Positions 16,716 through 26,090 of a stretch of DNA of 64,000 bases are shown in pieces. This DNA comes from an uncultured Draconibacterium sp. GTDB lineage: Bacteria > Bacteroidota > Bacteroidia > Bacteroidales > Prolixibacteraceae. The first letter of the stretch is position 1; every line of letters starts with the position of its first letter. Where the stretch lies: the NCBI RefSeq assembly GCF_963675585.1, contig NZ_OY776414.1, positions 1,033,001-1,097,000 of the forward strand, in the 5' to 3' direction. Made by a program: the position numbers and the translations under genes. A model generated the notes under the pieces. That model was not told the origin of the DNA and did no database searches. It was given only the letters and a program-made list of their open reading frames with translations.

Positions 16716-19229
16716 ATGAAGAAAACATTTCTTATAATACTTATCGTAATTGTGGTATTGGTTGGTGCTGTAATTGCCATTCCCATTTTGTTCAAACAGA
16801 ATTTAATCGATGCTGCCAAAAATACGCTCAACAAACGCTTAAATGCCGAGGTAGAATTTGCCGATCTTAAACTTTCGCTCTTTCGTAATTTTCCGCAGGC
16901 AACCGTGGAATTGAGCCAACTTAGTATAAAGGGAAACAACGAATTTAAAAACGATACTTTACTACGTGTTGATCTGGTCCAAACAAAAATGGATTTGTCT
17001 TCGCTTTTTAAGCGCTCGGAGATGAGTATCGAAGAAATCATTCTGGAACGTCCTGAAATTAAGTTGCTTGTTTCGGAGTCGGGGAGTGCGAATTGGAATA
17101 TTTCCTTGCCGGAAAGCACCACTTCGGTACTTGCCGAGTCAACACAAAGCGATGCGGAAGAATTTCAACTTCAGCTAAATAAAATTGAAATCAGAAATGC
17201 TTCCTTACTTTATTCCGACAAGGAATCGAATATAAATCTGGTGCTGAAAGATATCAACTCGGGTATTTCGGGAAATATGTATGGCAATTCATCAAAATTG
17301 CAAAGCGAGGGAACGGTGGGTGATTTTTCATTGGCCTACGAAAATATATCTTACATTTCGAAAACCAGTTTAAGCGTGCACACGCTGCTCGATGTTGATT
17401 TTGAAACCATGAAATTTACCATTACCGAAAATGAACTTCTGGTAAATCGTCTGCCTCTGCAACTTTCCGGAAGTATTGCCGTTCCGTCGGATACCACATT
17501 TTTAGATCTTCAGCTTAAAACAAAGGATTCCGATTTTGAGAATTTTCTGGCCCTTGTGCCTCCTGTTTACGAATCGTATTTAAAAGATGTAACAACAACC
17601 GGTTCTGCAAATATCTCCGGAAAAATAAAGGGGTACTATTTTGATGAAAGTTATCCGTCGTTTAGCCTGAAATTAGAAGTTTCCAACGGCGATTTTCAGT
17701 ATGCCGATTTGCCGGAAAAGATTAAAAACATTACGGCCGATGTGCTGATTGACAAACCTCAGGGAGACCTTGATTTAACGCAAATAAAAATAAACGAAGC
17801 ACATGCCGAGATCAGAAATAACCCGGTTGATTTGACCTTAAAAATTCTGCATCCGGTTACCGATCCGTATTTTGATGGCGCTTTTGTGGGGAAAATAAAC
17901 CTGAGTCATTTAAAAGGAGCATTGCCCATCGACAGTGTAAATATGTCGGGAGTAATTGATGCGAACCTGTTTGCCAAAGGAAATTATTCAGATGTGGAAG
18001 CCGAAGCCTATCAAAAAGTGCAGTCGGACGGTATTGTTTTACTCGATAATTTTGTGTTCGATTCGCCGGATTTAACACAGAAAATTGTGGTGCCCAAAGG
18101 CCAGCTCGACTTTTCGCCCGAGAGCATTCATTTGCGTGGTTTAAACGTACACATCGGGCAAAGCGATTTTCGTTTAAGCGGTAAAGTTTCCAATTACCTG
18201 AATTATGTGTTTAAAGAAGGAGTGCTTCAGGGGAACCTGCAATTAAACTCAACGCTGGTAAATTTAAACGAGTTGTTGCGTCTGCAAAAAAGACCTGAGC
18301 CACATGACAATAAAGGTGCTGCGAAAAAAGAAAACACCGCATCGGTGCCGGATGCAGAAGCAGAGGTTCTGGCCTTCGACGTTCCCAAAAACATTGACAT
18401 TACCTTTAAATCGAACATAAAAAATGCCTGGTTCGATCGTTTGCTAATCACCGATATTAGTGGCTCCATTCAGGTGGTTGACGAAAAATTACTCTTGAAC
18501 AACCTCAACATGAATACGCTCGACGGCGGATTAAAAATGAACGGTTCGTACAAAAATACCGGTCAGAATCAGCCTTTGTTCGATTTTGGATTCGACATGG
18601 CAAGCCTGGATATTCCAATGATGTACAAAACCTTGTCGGGTGTGCGCAGTATTATGCCGGCTGCCTCGAACAGCACCGGAAAACTGAGCTCAAATCTTAC
18701 TTTTAAAGGGCGTTTGAGTCCGCAGCTAAAGCTTATTCCTGCCACTGCAAACGGTGTAGGAAGTTTGTCAACACAAAGTCTTGAAATAAATAATTCACCC
18801 ATTTTTAACCAGCTTGGCGGCATTTTGAAAAAGGAAAAGCTAAAGAATGTGAAGGTGGATGATTTTAAAGCCAATTTTACCTTAACCGACGGCAATCTGC
18901 TGCTAACGCCTTTTACCACGCGGGTGATTGGCCAGGAAACAAAAATTGCCGGAAGTTTAAATGCCGAAAGTCTGCTGGATATGCGTTTCGATTTTAATGT
19001 TGAACGCGAGTTGTTCGGACCGGATATTCAGAAAATTCTGGCTGTAATTCCCGGAAATCAGAAAATTACCATGTTGCCGGCCGGTGTTCTGATAAAAGGC
19101 CCGGTGGGAGAGCCAAAAGTAAATATGGATTTAAGCGCTACCCAAAAAGCAGTTACCGAAGCCACCAAAGACGATTTGAAAAAATCGCTCGATAAATTGG
19201 GAGAGGGGCTCAAAAAACTGTTCAAATAG
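16716..19229 (+). CDS. AsmA family protein
   Basis: An 837-residue envelope protein anchored by one N-terminal membrane segment (about 4-26) with the bulk in the periplasm. The start shows the AsmA signature: LNAEVEFADLKLSLFRNFPQATVELSQLSIKG. The rest is repetitive beta structure. The C-terminal AsmA_2-like part runs from NMNTLDGGLKMNGSYKN to LLDMRFDFNVER, ending in a charged helix (about 800-837). AsmA-like proteins are bridge-type proteins implicated in phospholipid transport to the outer membrane and envelope assembly. A -7 box TATTTTTG lies at 16688-16695, 20 nt before the ATG, without a clear -33 box. It is preceded by heptamer island 1. Confidence 0.88.
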   Translation: MKKTFLIILIVIVVLVGAVIAIPILFKQNLIDAAKNTLNKRLNAEVEFADLKLSLFRNFPQATVELSQLSIKGNNEFKNDTLLRVDLVQTKMDLSSLFKRSEMSIEEIILERPEIKLLVSESGSANWNISLPESTTSVLAESTQSDAEEFQLQLNKIEIRNASLLYSDKESNINLVLKDINSGISGNMYGNSSKLQSEGTVGDFSLAYENISYISKTSLSVHTLLDVDFETMKFTITENELLVNRLPLQLSGSIAVPSDTTFLDLQLKTKDSDFENFLALVPPVYESYLKDVTTTGSANISGKIKGYYFDESYPSFSLKLEVSNGDFQYADLPEKIKNITADVLIDKPQGDLDLTQIKINEAHAEIRNNPVDLTLKILHPVTDPYFDGAFVGKINLSHLKGALPIDSVNMSGVIDANLFAKGNYSDVEAEAYQKVQSDGIVLLDNFVFDSPDLTQKIVVPKGQLDFSPESIHLRGLNVHIGQSDFRLSGKVSNYLNYVFKEGVLQGNLQLNSTLVNLNELLRLQKRPEPHDNKGAAKKENTASVPDAEAEVLAFDVPKNIDITFKSNIKNAWFDRLLITDISGSIQVVDEKLLLNNLNMNTLDGGLKMNGSYKNTGQNQPLFDFGFDMASLDIPMMYKTLSGVRSIMPAASNSTGKLSSNLTFKGRLSPQLKLIPATANGVGSLSTQSLEINNSPIFNQLGGILKKEKLKNVKVDDFKANFTLTDGNLLLTPFTTRVIGQETKIAGSLNAESLLDMRFDFNVERELFGPDIQKILAVIPGNQKITMLPAGVLIKGPVGEPKVNMDLSATQKAVTEATKDDLKKSLDKLGEGLKKLFK

Positions 19230-19347
19230 CGAATCTGTTAAATTATGTTATGAAAATAGGTGAATGTTCCGCCTACTCATGCAAAATTTATGTATTTTTC
19301 GGGTCTGAAAATTAGCAGACACAGAGTATTCGTTTCAATTTGATTTT

Positions 19348-20151
19348 ATGCAAAAAAAAGTAGTTGTTATAACCGGGGCTTCTTCAGGAATAGGAAAAGC
19401 ATTAGCGGAAAAATACGCAGCAGAAAACTTTAATTTGGTTTTGGCAGCCCGGAGGTTGGAGCGTTTACTCGAATTAAAAGAACAACTAAAATCGGTTGAA
19501 GTACTGCCTGTACAAACCGATGTGTCGAAAGAAGAAGACTGCAAAAATCTGATTGAAAAAGCCATCCAAAAATTTGGTAAAATCGACATCCTGATTAACA
19601 ACGCAGGTATTTCCATGCGTGCTGCATTTATCGATGTTGAAACCGATGTCCTTCGCCGCCTGATGGATGTAAATTACTGGGGAACCGTTTATTGCACCAA
19701 ATACGCACTTCCACACATTCTGGAACAAAAAGGCTCTATTGTGGGCGTTATTTCCACCGGTGGATACATTGGTCTGCCCGGACGTACGGGTTACTCGGGA
19801 TCGAAGTTTGCGGTGCGCGGATTTTTAGACACGGTGCGCATTGAGTATTTGCGGGCCGGCCTGCATGTGTTGGTAGCAGCTCCAGGATTTACAGCCTCCG
19901 AAATCCGGAAAACAGCGCTTGTAAAAGATGGCAGTCAGCAAGGCGAAACACCACGTAACGAAAGTAAAATGATGTCGGCCGAAAGATGTGCCAGCATTAT
20001 GTACCGTGCCATTAAACACCGCCGCCGCAAAATGATTATTTCGTTTTGGGATGGTAAAGTAATTGTTCTTACTGCCAAACTGTGGGCCTGGCTGGTTGAC
20101 CAGGTACTTTACATTGTCTTTAAAAACGAACCCGATTCGCCGCTGAAGTAG
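19348..20151 (+). CDS. Short-chain dehydrogenase/reductase (SDR)
   Basis: A 267-residue classical SDR. The NAD(P)-binding motif TGASSGIG is at residues 9-16, followed by NNAG (about 88-91). The catalytic Ser is in STGGYIG and the pair Tyr/Lys in GYSGSKFAVRGF. An Arg-Arg in AARRLERL after strand beta2 suggests NADP preference. The C-terminal region (about 225-260) is hydrophobic (VIVLTAKLWAWLVDQVLYIVF), as in the DltE/YqjQ-like membrane-associated SDRs. The substrate cannot be inferred. Heptamer island 2 starts six bases after its stop codon. Confidence 0.9.
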   Translation: MQKKVVVITGASSGIGKALAEKYAAENFNLVLAARRLERLLELKEQLKSVEVLPVQTDVSKEEDCKNLIEKAIQKFGKIDILINNAGISMRAAFIDVETDVLRRLMDVNYWGTVYCTKYALPHILEQKGSIVGVISTGGYIGLPGRTGYSGSKFAVRGFLDTVRIEYLRAGLHVLVAAPGFTASEIRKTALVKDGSQQGETPRNESKMMSAERCASIMYRAIKHRRRKMIISFWDGKVIVLTAKLWAWLVDQVLYIVFKNEPDSPLK

Positions 20152-20156
20152 GAGAG

Positions 20157-20765
20157 AGTTTAGTGGTCAGTGGTCATTAGTCATTAGTTATTAGTTATTA
20201 GTCAGTGATCAGTATTGGTTGTTGGTTATTGGTCGTTCGTTATTCATCATTGGATATTCGTTATTGGATATTCCGAATTTGCTTTACTTTTCCCGTAAAA
20301 AAAGTTCAGAGTTTAAAGCTCAAAGTAGAAAGGCAAAAGGCAAAAGTTGAAAGCCCAGAGTTCTGTATTGGTTATTGGTTATTGGTTATTGGTCGTTCGT
20401 TATTCATCATTGGATATTCGTTATTGGATATTCCGAATTTGGTTTTCTTTTCCCGTAAAAAAAGTTCAGAGTTCATAGTTTAAAGCTCAAAGTAGAAAGG
20501 CAAAAGGTAAAAGTTGAAAGCCCAGAGTTCGGTATTGGTTGTTGGTTATTGGTCGTTCGTTATTCATCATTGGATATTCTGAATTTGGTGTTCTTTTTAC
20601 GTAATAAATTTAGAGTTTAGGGGTCAAAGGCAAAAGTAGAAAGCTCAAAGGCAAAAGTAGAAAAGAAACTCGTGACTCGCGACTCGCAACCCGAGACTGA
20701 AAGCTTGAAGCATGAGGCTAGAAGCTTGAAACTAAAAGTAATAAGGCAAAAGGCAAAACCAAAAC
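20157..20765 (+). repeat. Heptanucleotide repeat island 2 with a 160-bp higher-order period
   Basis: The island fills the gap between the SDR and ndh stop codons. Units are 7 bp in phase: TGGTCAG, TGGTCAT, TAGTCAT, TAGTTAT, TATTGGT, CGTTCGT, TATTCAT, then GTTCAGA, GTTTAAA, GTAGAAA and GGCAAAA. A whole block is repeated three times; the marker TATTCATCAT occurs at 20241, 20401 and 20561, a 160-bp spacing each time. The 3' end repeats the island 1 order: purine units, then ACTCGTG/ACTCGCG/ACCCGAG, then ACTGAAA/GCTTGAA/GCATGAG. Short open frames across it are by-products of the repeat. I see no gene in it. Confidence 0.85.
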
Positions 20766-20773
20766 ACAGTGAT

Positions 20774-22048
20774 TTAGTTACTGACTCTTTCGCTTGGTTT
20801 GATGATCATTCTAAACGACTGGTCTTTGTAGATGTAGTACCCCAGCCAGTTGTATAAGGTTTGTACTTTATTTTTAAAATTAACCAGTCCCATTATGTGT
20901 ACAAAAATCCAGATTAACCAGGCACTAAATCCCGTAATGGAATGTTTTTGCCCGGGAAAATCCAAAACGGCTTTGTTGCGTCCGATAATGGCCAGCGAAC
21001 CTTTGTCGGTGTATTCAAACGGCTTCCGGTCTTTCTCTGCTCTGCTTAAATTTTCGGCCAGATTTTTTGCTTGTTGCAACGCCGGCTGGGCCAGTTGCGG
21101 ATGTCCGTTTGGGTAATCTTTGTCGCCGGAAACCAAGGCACAGTCGCCCAGAGCGTATATGTTATCGTACAATTCCACGCGGTTAAAGGGATTTGTTTTT
21201 AAGCGTCGGCCGGCTCCAAAACATTCTTCGGCAAAACCTTCAAACACCTTTGCCGAAACCCCGGCAGCCCAAATCAGGTTTTTCGATTTAATTTTGTTTC
21301 CGTCGGACAAATACACCGTTTCTCCGTCAAAATCCTTAACCAGTGTGTTTTTTAAAAAAGTAACATTCAGGTCGGATAATTTTTGGGAAGTGTAGTTTTG
21401 AGCGTTGGTGGACATGGCCGATAAAACCGAATTCTGACCATCGATGAGGTATATATCACCCAGATCGTGTTGCTTTAATTCGGGGTAGTCCTTCAGTATT
21501 ATCGAGGTTTTCATCTCCGACAAAATACCCGAAAGTTCCACTCCGGTTGGTCCGGCACCAGCAATAACAAAGGTGAGGTGCTTTTTTCGTTCTTCGTCGT
21601 TTTCAATTCGTGTGGCACGGTCGAGGCGGGTAAGAATAACGTTTCGCAGCGACAAGGCATCGCTGATGGTTTTCATGGGCAAACTCTTTTCTGCAATGTT
21701 TTTGTTGCCAAAAAAGTTGGTTTCTGTGCCGGTTGCCATTACCAGAATGTCGTAGCTTAATTCGCCGTTGCTGAGTACGATTTTGATTTCTTCGGGAAGC
21801 ACTTTTTCGAGCGCACCAAGCCGAAAACGCACGTTTTTTAATTTCCGCAGAATTTTCCGAAAGGGATAACTAATGGCCGACGGCTCCATAAAACCGGTGG
21901 ACACCTGGTAGATTAATGGCGGGAAGAAATTATAGTTGTTGCTGTCGACCAGAATAATCTCATATTTGTCCGAATTGCCCAACCTTTTTACAAATTCCAA
22001 ACCTGCAAAACCTCCTCCTGCAACAACAATTCTTTTCACATTTCCCAT
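20774..22048 (-). CDS. ndh: Type II NADH:quinone oxidoreductase
   Basis: A 424-residue FAD flavoprotein that passes electrons from NADH to quinone at the inner membrane without pumping protons. Two Rossmann motifs are present: VVAGGGFAGLEFVKRLG at residues 8-24 (FAD) and FVIAGAGPTGVELSG (about 165-180, NADH). The late FAD motif IYALGDCA and the quinone-site-like QLAQPALQQAKNLA follow. The C-terminal hydrophobic and amphipathic stretch (SAWLIWIFVHIMGLVNF ... NWLGYYIYKDQ) is typical of membrane attachment in the alternative NADH dehydrogenases. It reads towards heptamer island 2. Its own promoter is probably just upstream (TAATTTTG on the minus strand, about 22086-22093). Confidence 0.92.
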   Translation of the reverse strand: MGNVKRIVVAGGGFAGLEFVKRLGNSDKYEIILVDSNNYNFFPPLIYQVSTGFMEPSAISYPFRKILRKLKNVRFRLGALEKVLPEEIKIVLSNGELSYDILVMATGTETNFFGNKNIAEKSLPMKTISDALSLRNVILTRLDRATRIENDEERKKHLTFVIAGAGPTGVELSGILSEMKTSIILKDYPELKQHDLGDIYLIDGQNSVLSAMSTNAQNYTSQKLSDLNVTFLKNTLVKDFDGETVYLSDGNKIKSKNLIWAAGVSAKVFEGFAEECFGAGRRLKTNPFNRVELYDNIYALGDCALVSGDKDYPNGHPQLAQPALQQAKNLAENLSRAEKDRKPFEYTDKGSLAIIGRNKAVLDFPGQKHSITGFSAWLIWIFVHIMGLVNFKNKVQTLYNWLGYYIYKDQSFRMIIKPSERVSN

Positions 22049-22171
22049 GGCTTTCTTCTACTATTAACAGTACTGATGGCAAAATTAATGAATTCCAAAA
22101 TCCTAAAAATTAAACTCGTTTAAGAAAATGGATTTTGTTTGGGATTTTGAATAACAGAAGCTGTTAATTCC

Positions 22172-22786
22172 TTACTTTTTAGCCTTTAAATCCTGATGAA
22201 GGTACTCTTTTAATTTTTTATCCTTTTCAACAAGGTCAAGTCGCTCATCCAGTAAAATAACTTCGCCATTTTCAATATTTAGCAATTTTTTTGTTAGGCT
22301 GCATACAGTTCTTGCTGTTTCACCATAATCTATTAATTGGCAAAAAGTATCCTTAAAATAGCAGTAATCACCAAAATATTCGATCTTCGTGAATTCCGTT
22401 TTTGGACCCAATACCGGATTGTTTGGATTGATATACACGTTTTTACCATCGCTAAAACCATATACACTACCAATTGAATTAGCGGTTTTTCTATTAATTG
22501 AAATACGATAGTAGGTTACTTTTCCTTTTGTTACATTTTGTGGGAATCCATTCCCGTAATTGAAGAATCCGTAATTGCGGGTTTTTGTAGAAATCTGATA
22601 ACTAAACTCAATTGACGGATTATTAAACTTAAATTCTTCAAAATTTTTATATATCCCGGGTTTGTAAGTTGTATCGTTAACTATCAAACTCTGACCATTT
22701 GCGAAAAATGTTTGAGCAATTAATAGAAATGCAAGCATTAATTTCACTCGTATCATCCTGGTTTTTGTGGGATTAAGATTATTCAT
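22172..22786 (-). CDS. Small exported protein of unknown function
   Basis: A 204-residue protein with an N-terminal signal peptide (MIRVKLMLAFLLIAQTFFANG from the second ATG, 22756; the longer start at 22786 adds ten residues). The mature part is mixed alpha/beta with many aromatic residues. It contains the segment NDTTYKPGIYKNFEEFKFNNPS, a pattern (something that rises to a required level, then is compared with other fields) seen in small Bacteroidota exported proteins of unassigned function. The C terminus is a charged helix rich in Lys. I do not recognise the family. It lies between ndh and the Argonaute gene on the same strand, but 145 nt of non-coding sequence separates it from the latter, so it is probably not part of the defence unit. 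Confidence 0.75.
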   Translation of the reverse strand: MNNLNPTKTRMIRVKLMLAFLLIAQTFFANGQSLIVNDTTYKPGIYKNFEEFKFNNPSIEFSYQISTKTRNYGFFNYGNGFPQNVTKGKVTYYRISINRKTANSIGSVYGFSDGKNVYINPNNPVLGPKTEFTKIEYFGDYCYFKDTFCQLIDYGETARTVCSLTKKLLNIENGEVILLDERLDLVEKDKKLKEYLHQDLKAKK

Positions 22787-22805
22787 TTTAGGATTGTTTA
22801 AAGAT

Positions 22806-22950
22806 TCTTAATAACGGTAAATTGTATATTACCTATGGGATTTCGGAGAGTGTTCTTGTCTGCGAGGACAGAGCTGCGAAAGGAGAATCTATAGTTGGCG
22901 TTCCACCGAACCTCGCCCTGCAATATGTACTGTTATAGCCAGTGCTTTGT
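22806..22950 (-). other. Structured flank downstream of the Argonaute gene (possible recombination or cassette end)
   Basis: In the gene direction this 145-nt non-coding stretch contains GGCTATAACAGTACATATT, a hairpin-forming GGCG...GTTC / GAAC...GCC, and TGTC/GACA arms. It ends with AATATAC...CGTTATTA, which is partly complementary to the beginning. Outer and inner complementary arms around internal hairpins recall an integron attC site, but the core GTTRRRY is not matched exactly. The left arm of the gene-flanking inverted repeat lies here (22928-22946). Confidence 0.3.
22928..22946 (+). repeat. Left arm of imperfect inverted repeat flanking the Argonaute gene
   Basis: TACTGTTATAGCCAGTGCT reads inward towards the gene. 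The right arm, on the opposite strand at 26091-26110, is TACTAGTTATGGGCAATGCT. After one gap most positions match, including GTTAT and TGCT. A further AATATG/TATATG similarity lies just outside both arms. Confidence 0.4.
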
Positions 22951-22953
22951 TCT

Positions 22954-25900
22954 CTACATAAAAAATCTAAAGTCATAAGGTACCGCTTGTAAAGTTTCCG
23001 CTTGTTTGGCATAACGTGATAATTTCCTTGAAAAATCAAGTGTTACTGGCAATGTCTTGTATAATTCACCGCCATTCCAATTCATCTTTGTGAGTGCAAG
23101 AATTTCTTTAGCAGTCGTTTCGATGGGGTCGGTTCCTCTAAAACGCCTAACAAGGAGAGGGGCAGGAATTCCTCTGCCACTCTGATAGTAATTTCTGTTT
23201 TTACCAGCCACGTTATTGTCAAGGACTGAACCATGTGTCCAAAGAAGGAAACTAAAGTCGTCTAACTGAATAACTGTACCACGCTGTATAGGGTAACCAT
23301 GAATTTTAATTTCTTTTGTTATGCTATTTTTTTCACCTCTAATAGCTCTCCAGTTTGAATACTTTTGAATTTGTAATAATTCAACATTGTCAATCCCGTC
23401 TAAAGCTTCTGTTATTCCTTGCATTTCTTCATTTGTAAAATGCAGTACCTTATGAATAACAAGTTTTTCGAGTTTTGAATTTCCATCAATTCTATAATAA
23501 GCCTCTTTTAATTTTAATATCAATCTTCTTGCATCTTCTTTACTCATGAACGGATTTTTGCCATACAAAACTGGATGTTCGATAGGTTGAATTAAAAACC
23601 TTAACCCTTGACCAGACGAATCAAAGATTTGGCTGCTTCCCAAAACAAAATTTGTTTTACTATTTATTTTTTGAACAGAAAAATCTAAACCGATAAATGC
23701 TGTTGAATCAGTTACTGTTTGATTTCTCCAAGGAGTACCATTTGCCTTTACATACAAACCAAGGGAAAGCCACCATCTTACTTTTGCAGGGTCTTTGTAA
23801 CTTATCGATTTATCCTCAATTATTTGAATTTTGATATTTTTCTTAGCACAGTAAAGTTTTAGAGAATCATGTAAATCAAAATAAGTTGTTTCGTTTTTGA
23901 GTTCACGAAATCTTTGAAATGAATTTGGTATATAAAGAATTAAAACATCAAATTCTCCTCGAATAGTGTAGAAATATTCAATCTTTCTTTTTAGGTAATC
24001 ATAAAATTCTAATTGACTAAGTTTATTTATGTCAGCAACCTTTATTAATCCAACGTATTTGTTGTCAGCATTCTGTGGAATGTCAAGGTATCTTTTGTAA
24101 ATGGTTGAAAAAGGTAAATACTCAATCAGATAATCTTTTTCAGTTGATGCATTTATCTCTTCATTAAGACCATTTAGGTGCTTAACTATTTTGGCAAAAC
24201 CGGTTTCTGGGCAAATTATTCCTAATTTTATTGATTGGGGATTCGCTTTGCTATTTTCAAAAGAATAATCTAATGGACCAAAAGCTTTTAAACCTTTCAA
24301 AGGATGACTCATTTGATAATTCTTTTCCGAAATATGAAAATCTAAAAGTGGTTCGTCATTCTGAAATGCACCTTTAAAACTATGTGTTTTGGCAACTGGA
24401 ATCCCAGCACTTGAATAGTTTGATTCAAACTCGATTTTAAATGTATCAAGTGCAAACTGAATTGTTTCATTGCCATTCTTGAATAAATTAATCCAAAACT
24501 TTTCTTGTTCATTTACAGCATTATTTCTGCGATTGGAGAATATTTTATTTGAAATATTTTGTTTCTCAGTCCGTGTAAGTGTACTATTTGAGTCTACTTC
24601 AATCGAGGGTAAAAAAGTCAAGAAAAGTTCTAAGTTATGAAACTCAATTTGAAGTTCTACTGCTTCATATATTTTTGTATCTGTTTTAATATAGTATTTT
24701 GTTAGTTCCTCTTGTGATACAAGTCTGTCGGTTGAATAATATTTTCTAAAACGATTTGTTGGAACTCGTTGTAATTTAAAAGTAGAAAGAAGGTTAAATT
24801 CAATAAGGTCATAAATCATACCAGTGAAAAAAGAATTTTGGCGATAAGTAATATTGTCGTCAATATCAATGGGGGTTATTTCTGACTTTATTCTGCCATT
24901 GAATATTTCATTTACGGTATCGATATTTGAGAAAACTAGGGTGTTCCCTTTTGTGAGTGCTGCGGATATTGGTTTTCCTGCAATTAATTCTCTAAGTTCT
25001 TTCCATCCTTCCAAATCGCTTTTAAAACTGTAAACAGTTTTAGGATACTTTTTTGCTTTTAGTCCATTTAGTTTTATTGGAGTAAAGTTATTGCTAATCT
25101 GTGGAGAGGAGAATGGCTTTCTTGTTTCAAATCTTATTTTAGCAATATTCTCAATTTCATCATTAGGCTTTTCATTTGCAATATAAAGTTCAAAAAGAAA
25201 TTCATCAAAACTTTCAACTTCTACAAATCCAGATAGCTTCTCTCTGCTTCTTGAATTTACATTTTCAATTAAGTCAATTAAATTTTGGTTTGGTTTTTCA
25301 CCTTTACGAATACACCAATGCAAGCCATATGGAAATGGATTCTTTTCTTTTAGTGTTTCATTAAATGCCTCTAATACAGATTTGTCATTACCGCTGTAAC
25401 CAATAACAATTAATCCTGTCTTAGATTGAATACTTGCAAAGTATTTATTCAAATCATGCTCTAAAGTTTGTAATTCATCAGATGTATTTTGAAGTTTATC
25501 ATAACGATAGTCGCCATGGAGTTTGATTATTCGCTGCAGTTTATTTAAATTATCTAATTGATGTTTACTGTCTTCTGATATTGTTTCAAAATTTGAAGCA
25601 CTATTTATACTTTTAATTCCACTTTCTATTAATTCGTCAAAATTGGTTGTCCAAATCGTATTTACCTTTTGAGTGTCAAATAGAACTCCAAGACACTTGT
25701 GACCAATCGATGGATTCTTGCCTTGTACAGTTCGTTGAATGAATGCTTTTCTATCAATTGAATTGGGATAGCATTTTTCAAAATAAAATGCATATTCCTC
25801 CGAATCATAGGGAGGAGGAAATTCGCCTTTTAACTCAAAGTAACTTTGAATGGTACTTCTATTTCTTTCAGATTCTAAGTCTTTAAATTTTTCCTCTCTA

Positions 25901-26067
25901 ATATTATGTGCTTCACAATAAAGTTTTCTTTTGAATTGCCAAATCAATGTACTTGCAGTTGGTATATTTGCTTGTACAGATGCACCCGCTCCAAGGAGAA
26001 AATTAATAGAACCGTTTGGTCTCACTCCAAAACTTCTTAAAAAATCTTTTTTATCTATTGTTCTCAT
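22954..26067 (-). CDS. SIR2-APAZ-short Argonaute single-chain fusion (predicted NADase defence protein)
   Basis: A 1037-residue cytosolic protein. Residues 1-300 are a SIR2 domain with GAGAS (26-30), TTNFD (140-144, Asn142), LHGD (183-186, His184) and GYSGND (223-228); the NAD-cleaving Asn and His are intact. Residues about 310-565 correspond to the APAZ region. From about 570 a short pAgo follows: HPLKGLKAFGPLDYS at the boundary, MID with HDSLKLYC and SYKDPAKVRWWLSLGLYVKANGTPW (in two pieces, 730-780), then PIWI to the end. The PIWI keeps one Asp (795, GLDFS) but not the rest of the DEDX tetrad, so it should bind but not cut. The chain ends PYDFRFFM, the Argonaute terminal signature. Relatives (SPARSA) use guide RNA to detect invader DNA and then deplete NAD, killing or arresting the cell. 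The gene looks more A+T-rich than its neighbours. Confidence 0.92.
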   Translation of the reverse strand: MRTIDKKDFLRSFGVRPNGSINFLLGAGASVQANIPTASTLIWQFKRKLYCEAHNIREEKFKDLESERNRSTIQSYFELKGEFPPPYDSEEYAFYFEKCYPNSIDRKAFIQRTVQGKNPSIGHKCLGVLFDTQKVNTIWTTNFDELIESGIKSINSASNFETISEDSKHQLDNLNKLQRIIKLHGDYRYDKLQNTSDELQTLEHDLNKYFASIQSKTGLIVIGYSGNDKSVLEAFNETLKEKNPFPYGLHWCIRKGEKPNQNLIDLIENVNSRSREKLSGFVEVESFDEFLFELYIANEKPNDEIENIAKIRFETRKPFSSPQISNNFTPIKLNGLKAKKYPKTVYSFKSDLEGWKELRELIAGKPISAALTKGNTLVFSNIDTVNEIFNGRIKSEITPIDIDDNITYRQNSFFTGMIYDLIEFNLLSTFKLQRVPTNRFRKYYSTDRLVSQEELTKYYIKTDTKIYEAVELQIEFHNLELFLTFLPSIEVDSNSTLTRTEKQNISNKIFSNRRNNAVNEQEKFWINLFKNGNETIQFALDTFKIEFESNYSSAGIPVAKTHSFKGAFQNDEPLLDFHISEKNYQMSHPLKGLKAFGPLDYSFENSKANPQSIKLGIICPETGFAKIVKHLNGLNEEINASTEKDYLIEYLPFSTIYKRYLDIPQNADNKYVGLIKVADINKLSQLEFYDYLKRKIEYFYTIRGEFDVLILYIPNSFQRFRELKNETTYFDLHDSLKLYCAKKNIKIQIIEDKSISYKDPAKVRWWLSLGLYVKANGTPWRNQTVTDSTAFIGLDFSVQKINSKTNFVLGSSQIFDSSGQGLRFLIQPIEHPVLYGKNPFMSKEDARRLILKLKEAYYRIDGNSKLEKLVIHKVLHFTNEEMQGITEALDGIDNVELLQIQKYSNWRAIRGEKNSITKEIKIHGYPIQRGTVIQLDDFSFLLWTHGSVLDNNVAGKNRNYYQSGRGIPAPLLVRRFRGTDPIETTAKEILALTKMNWNGGELYKTLPVTLDFSRKLSRYAKQAETLQAVPYDFRFFM

Positions 26068-26090
26068 TGTATGTTTGTCTGTCTTTTTTC

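Noticed and set aside
20205-20483. Coding sequences in the heptamer islands (also 16063-16281, 20672-20857, 26262-26552)
   Set aside because: Their composition follows the 7-bp repeat. There is no codon structure of period three and no credible homologue.
16158-20765. CRISPR array for the repeat islands
   Set aside because: There are no constant repeats of 20-40 bp separated by unique spacers. The period is 7 bp with an additional 160-bp block, and there are no cas genes.
22172-26067. The small exported protein as the partner of the Argonaute gene
   Set aside because: It carries a signal peptide and lies beyond 145 nt of structured non-coding sequence. Its product would be in the envelope while the Argonaute is cytosolic.
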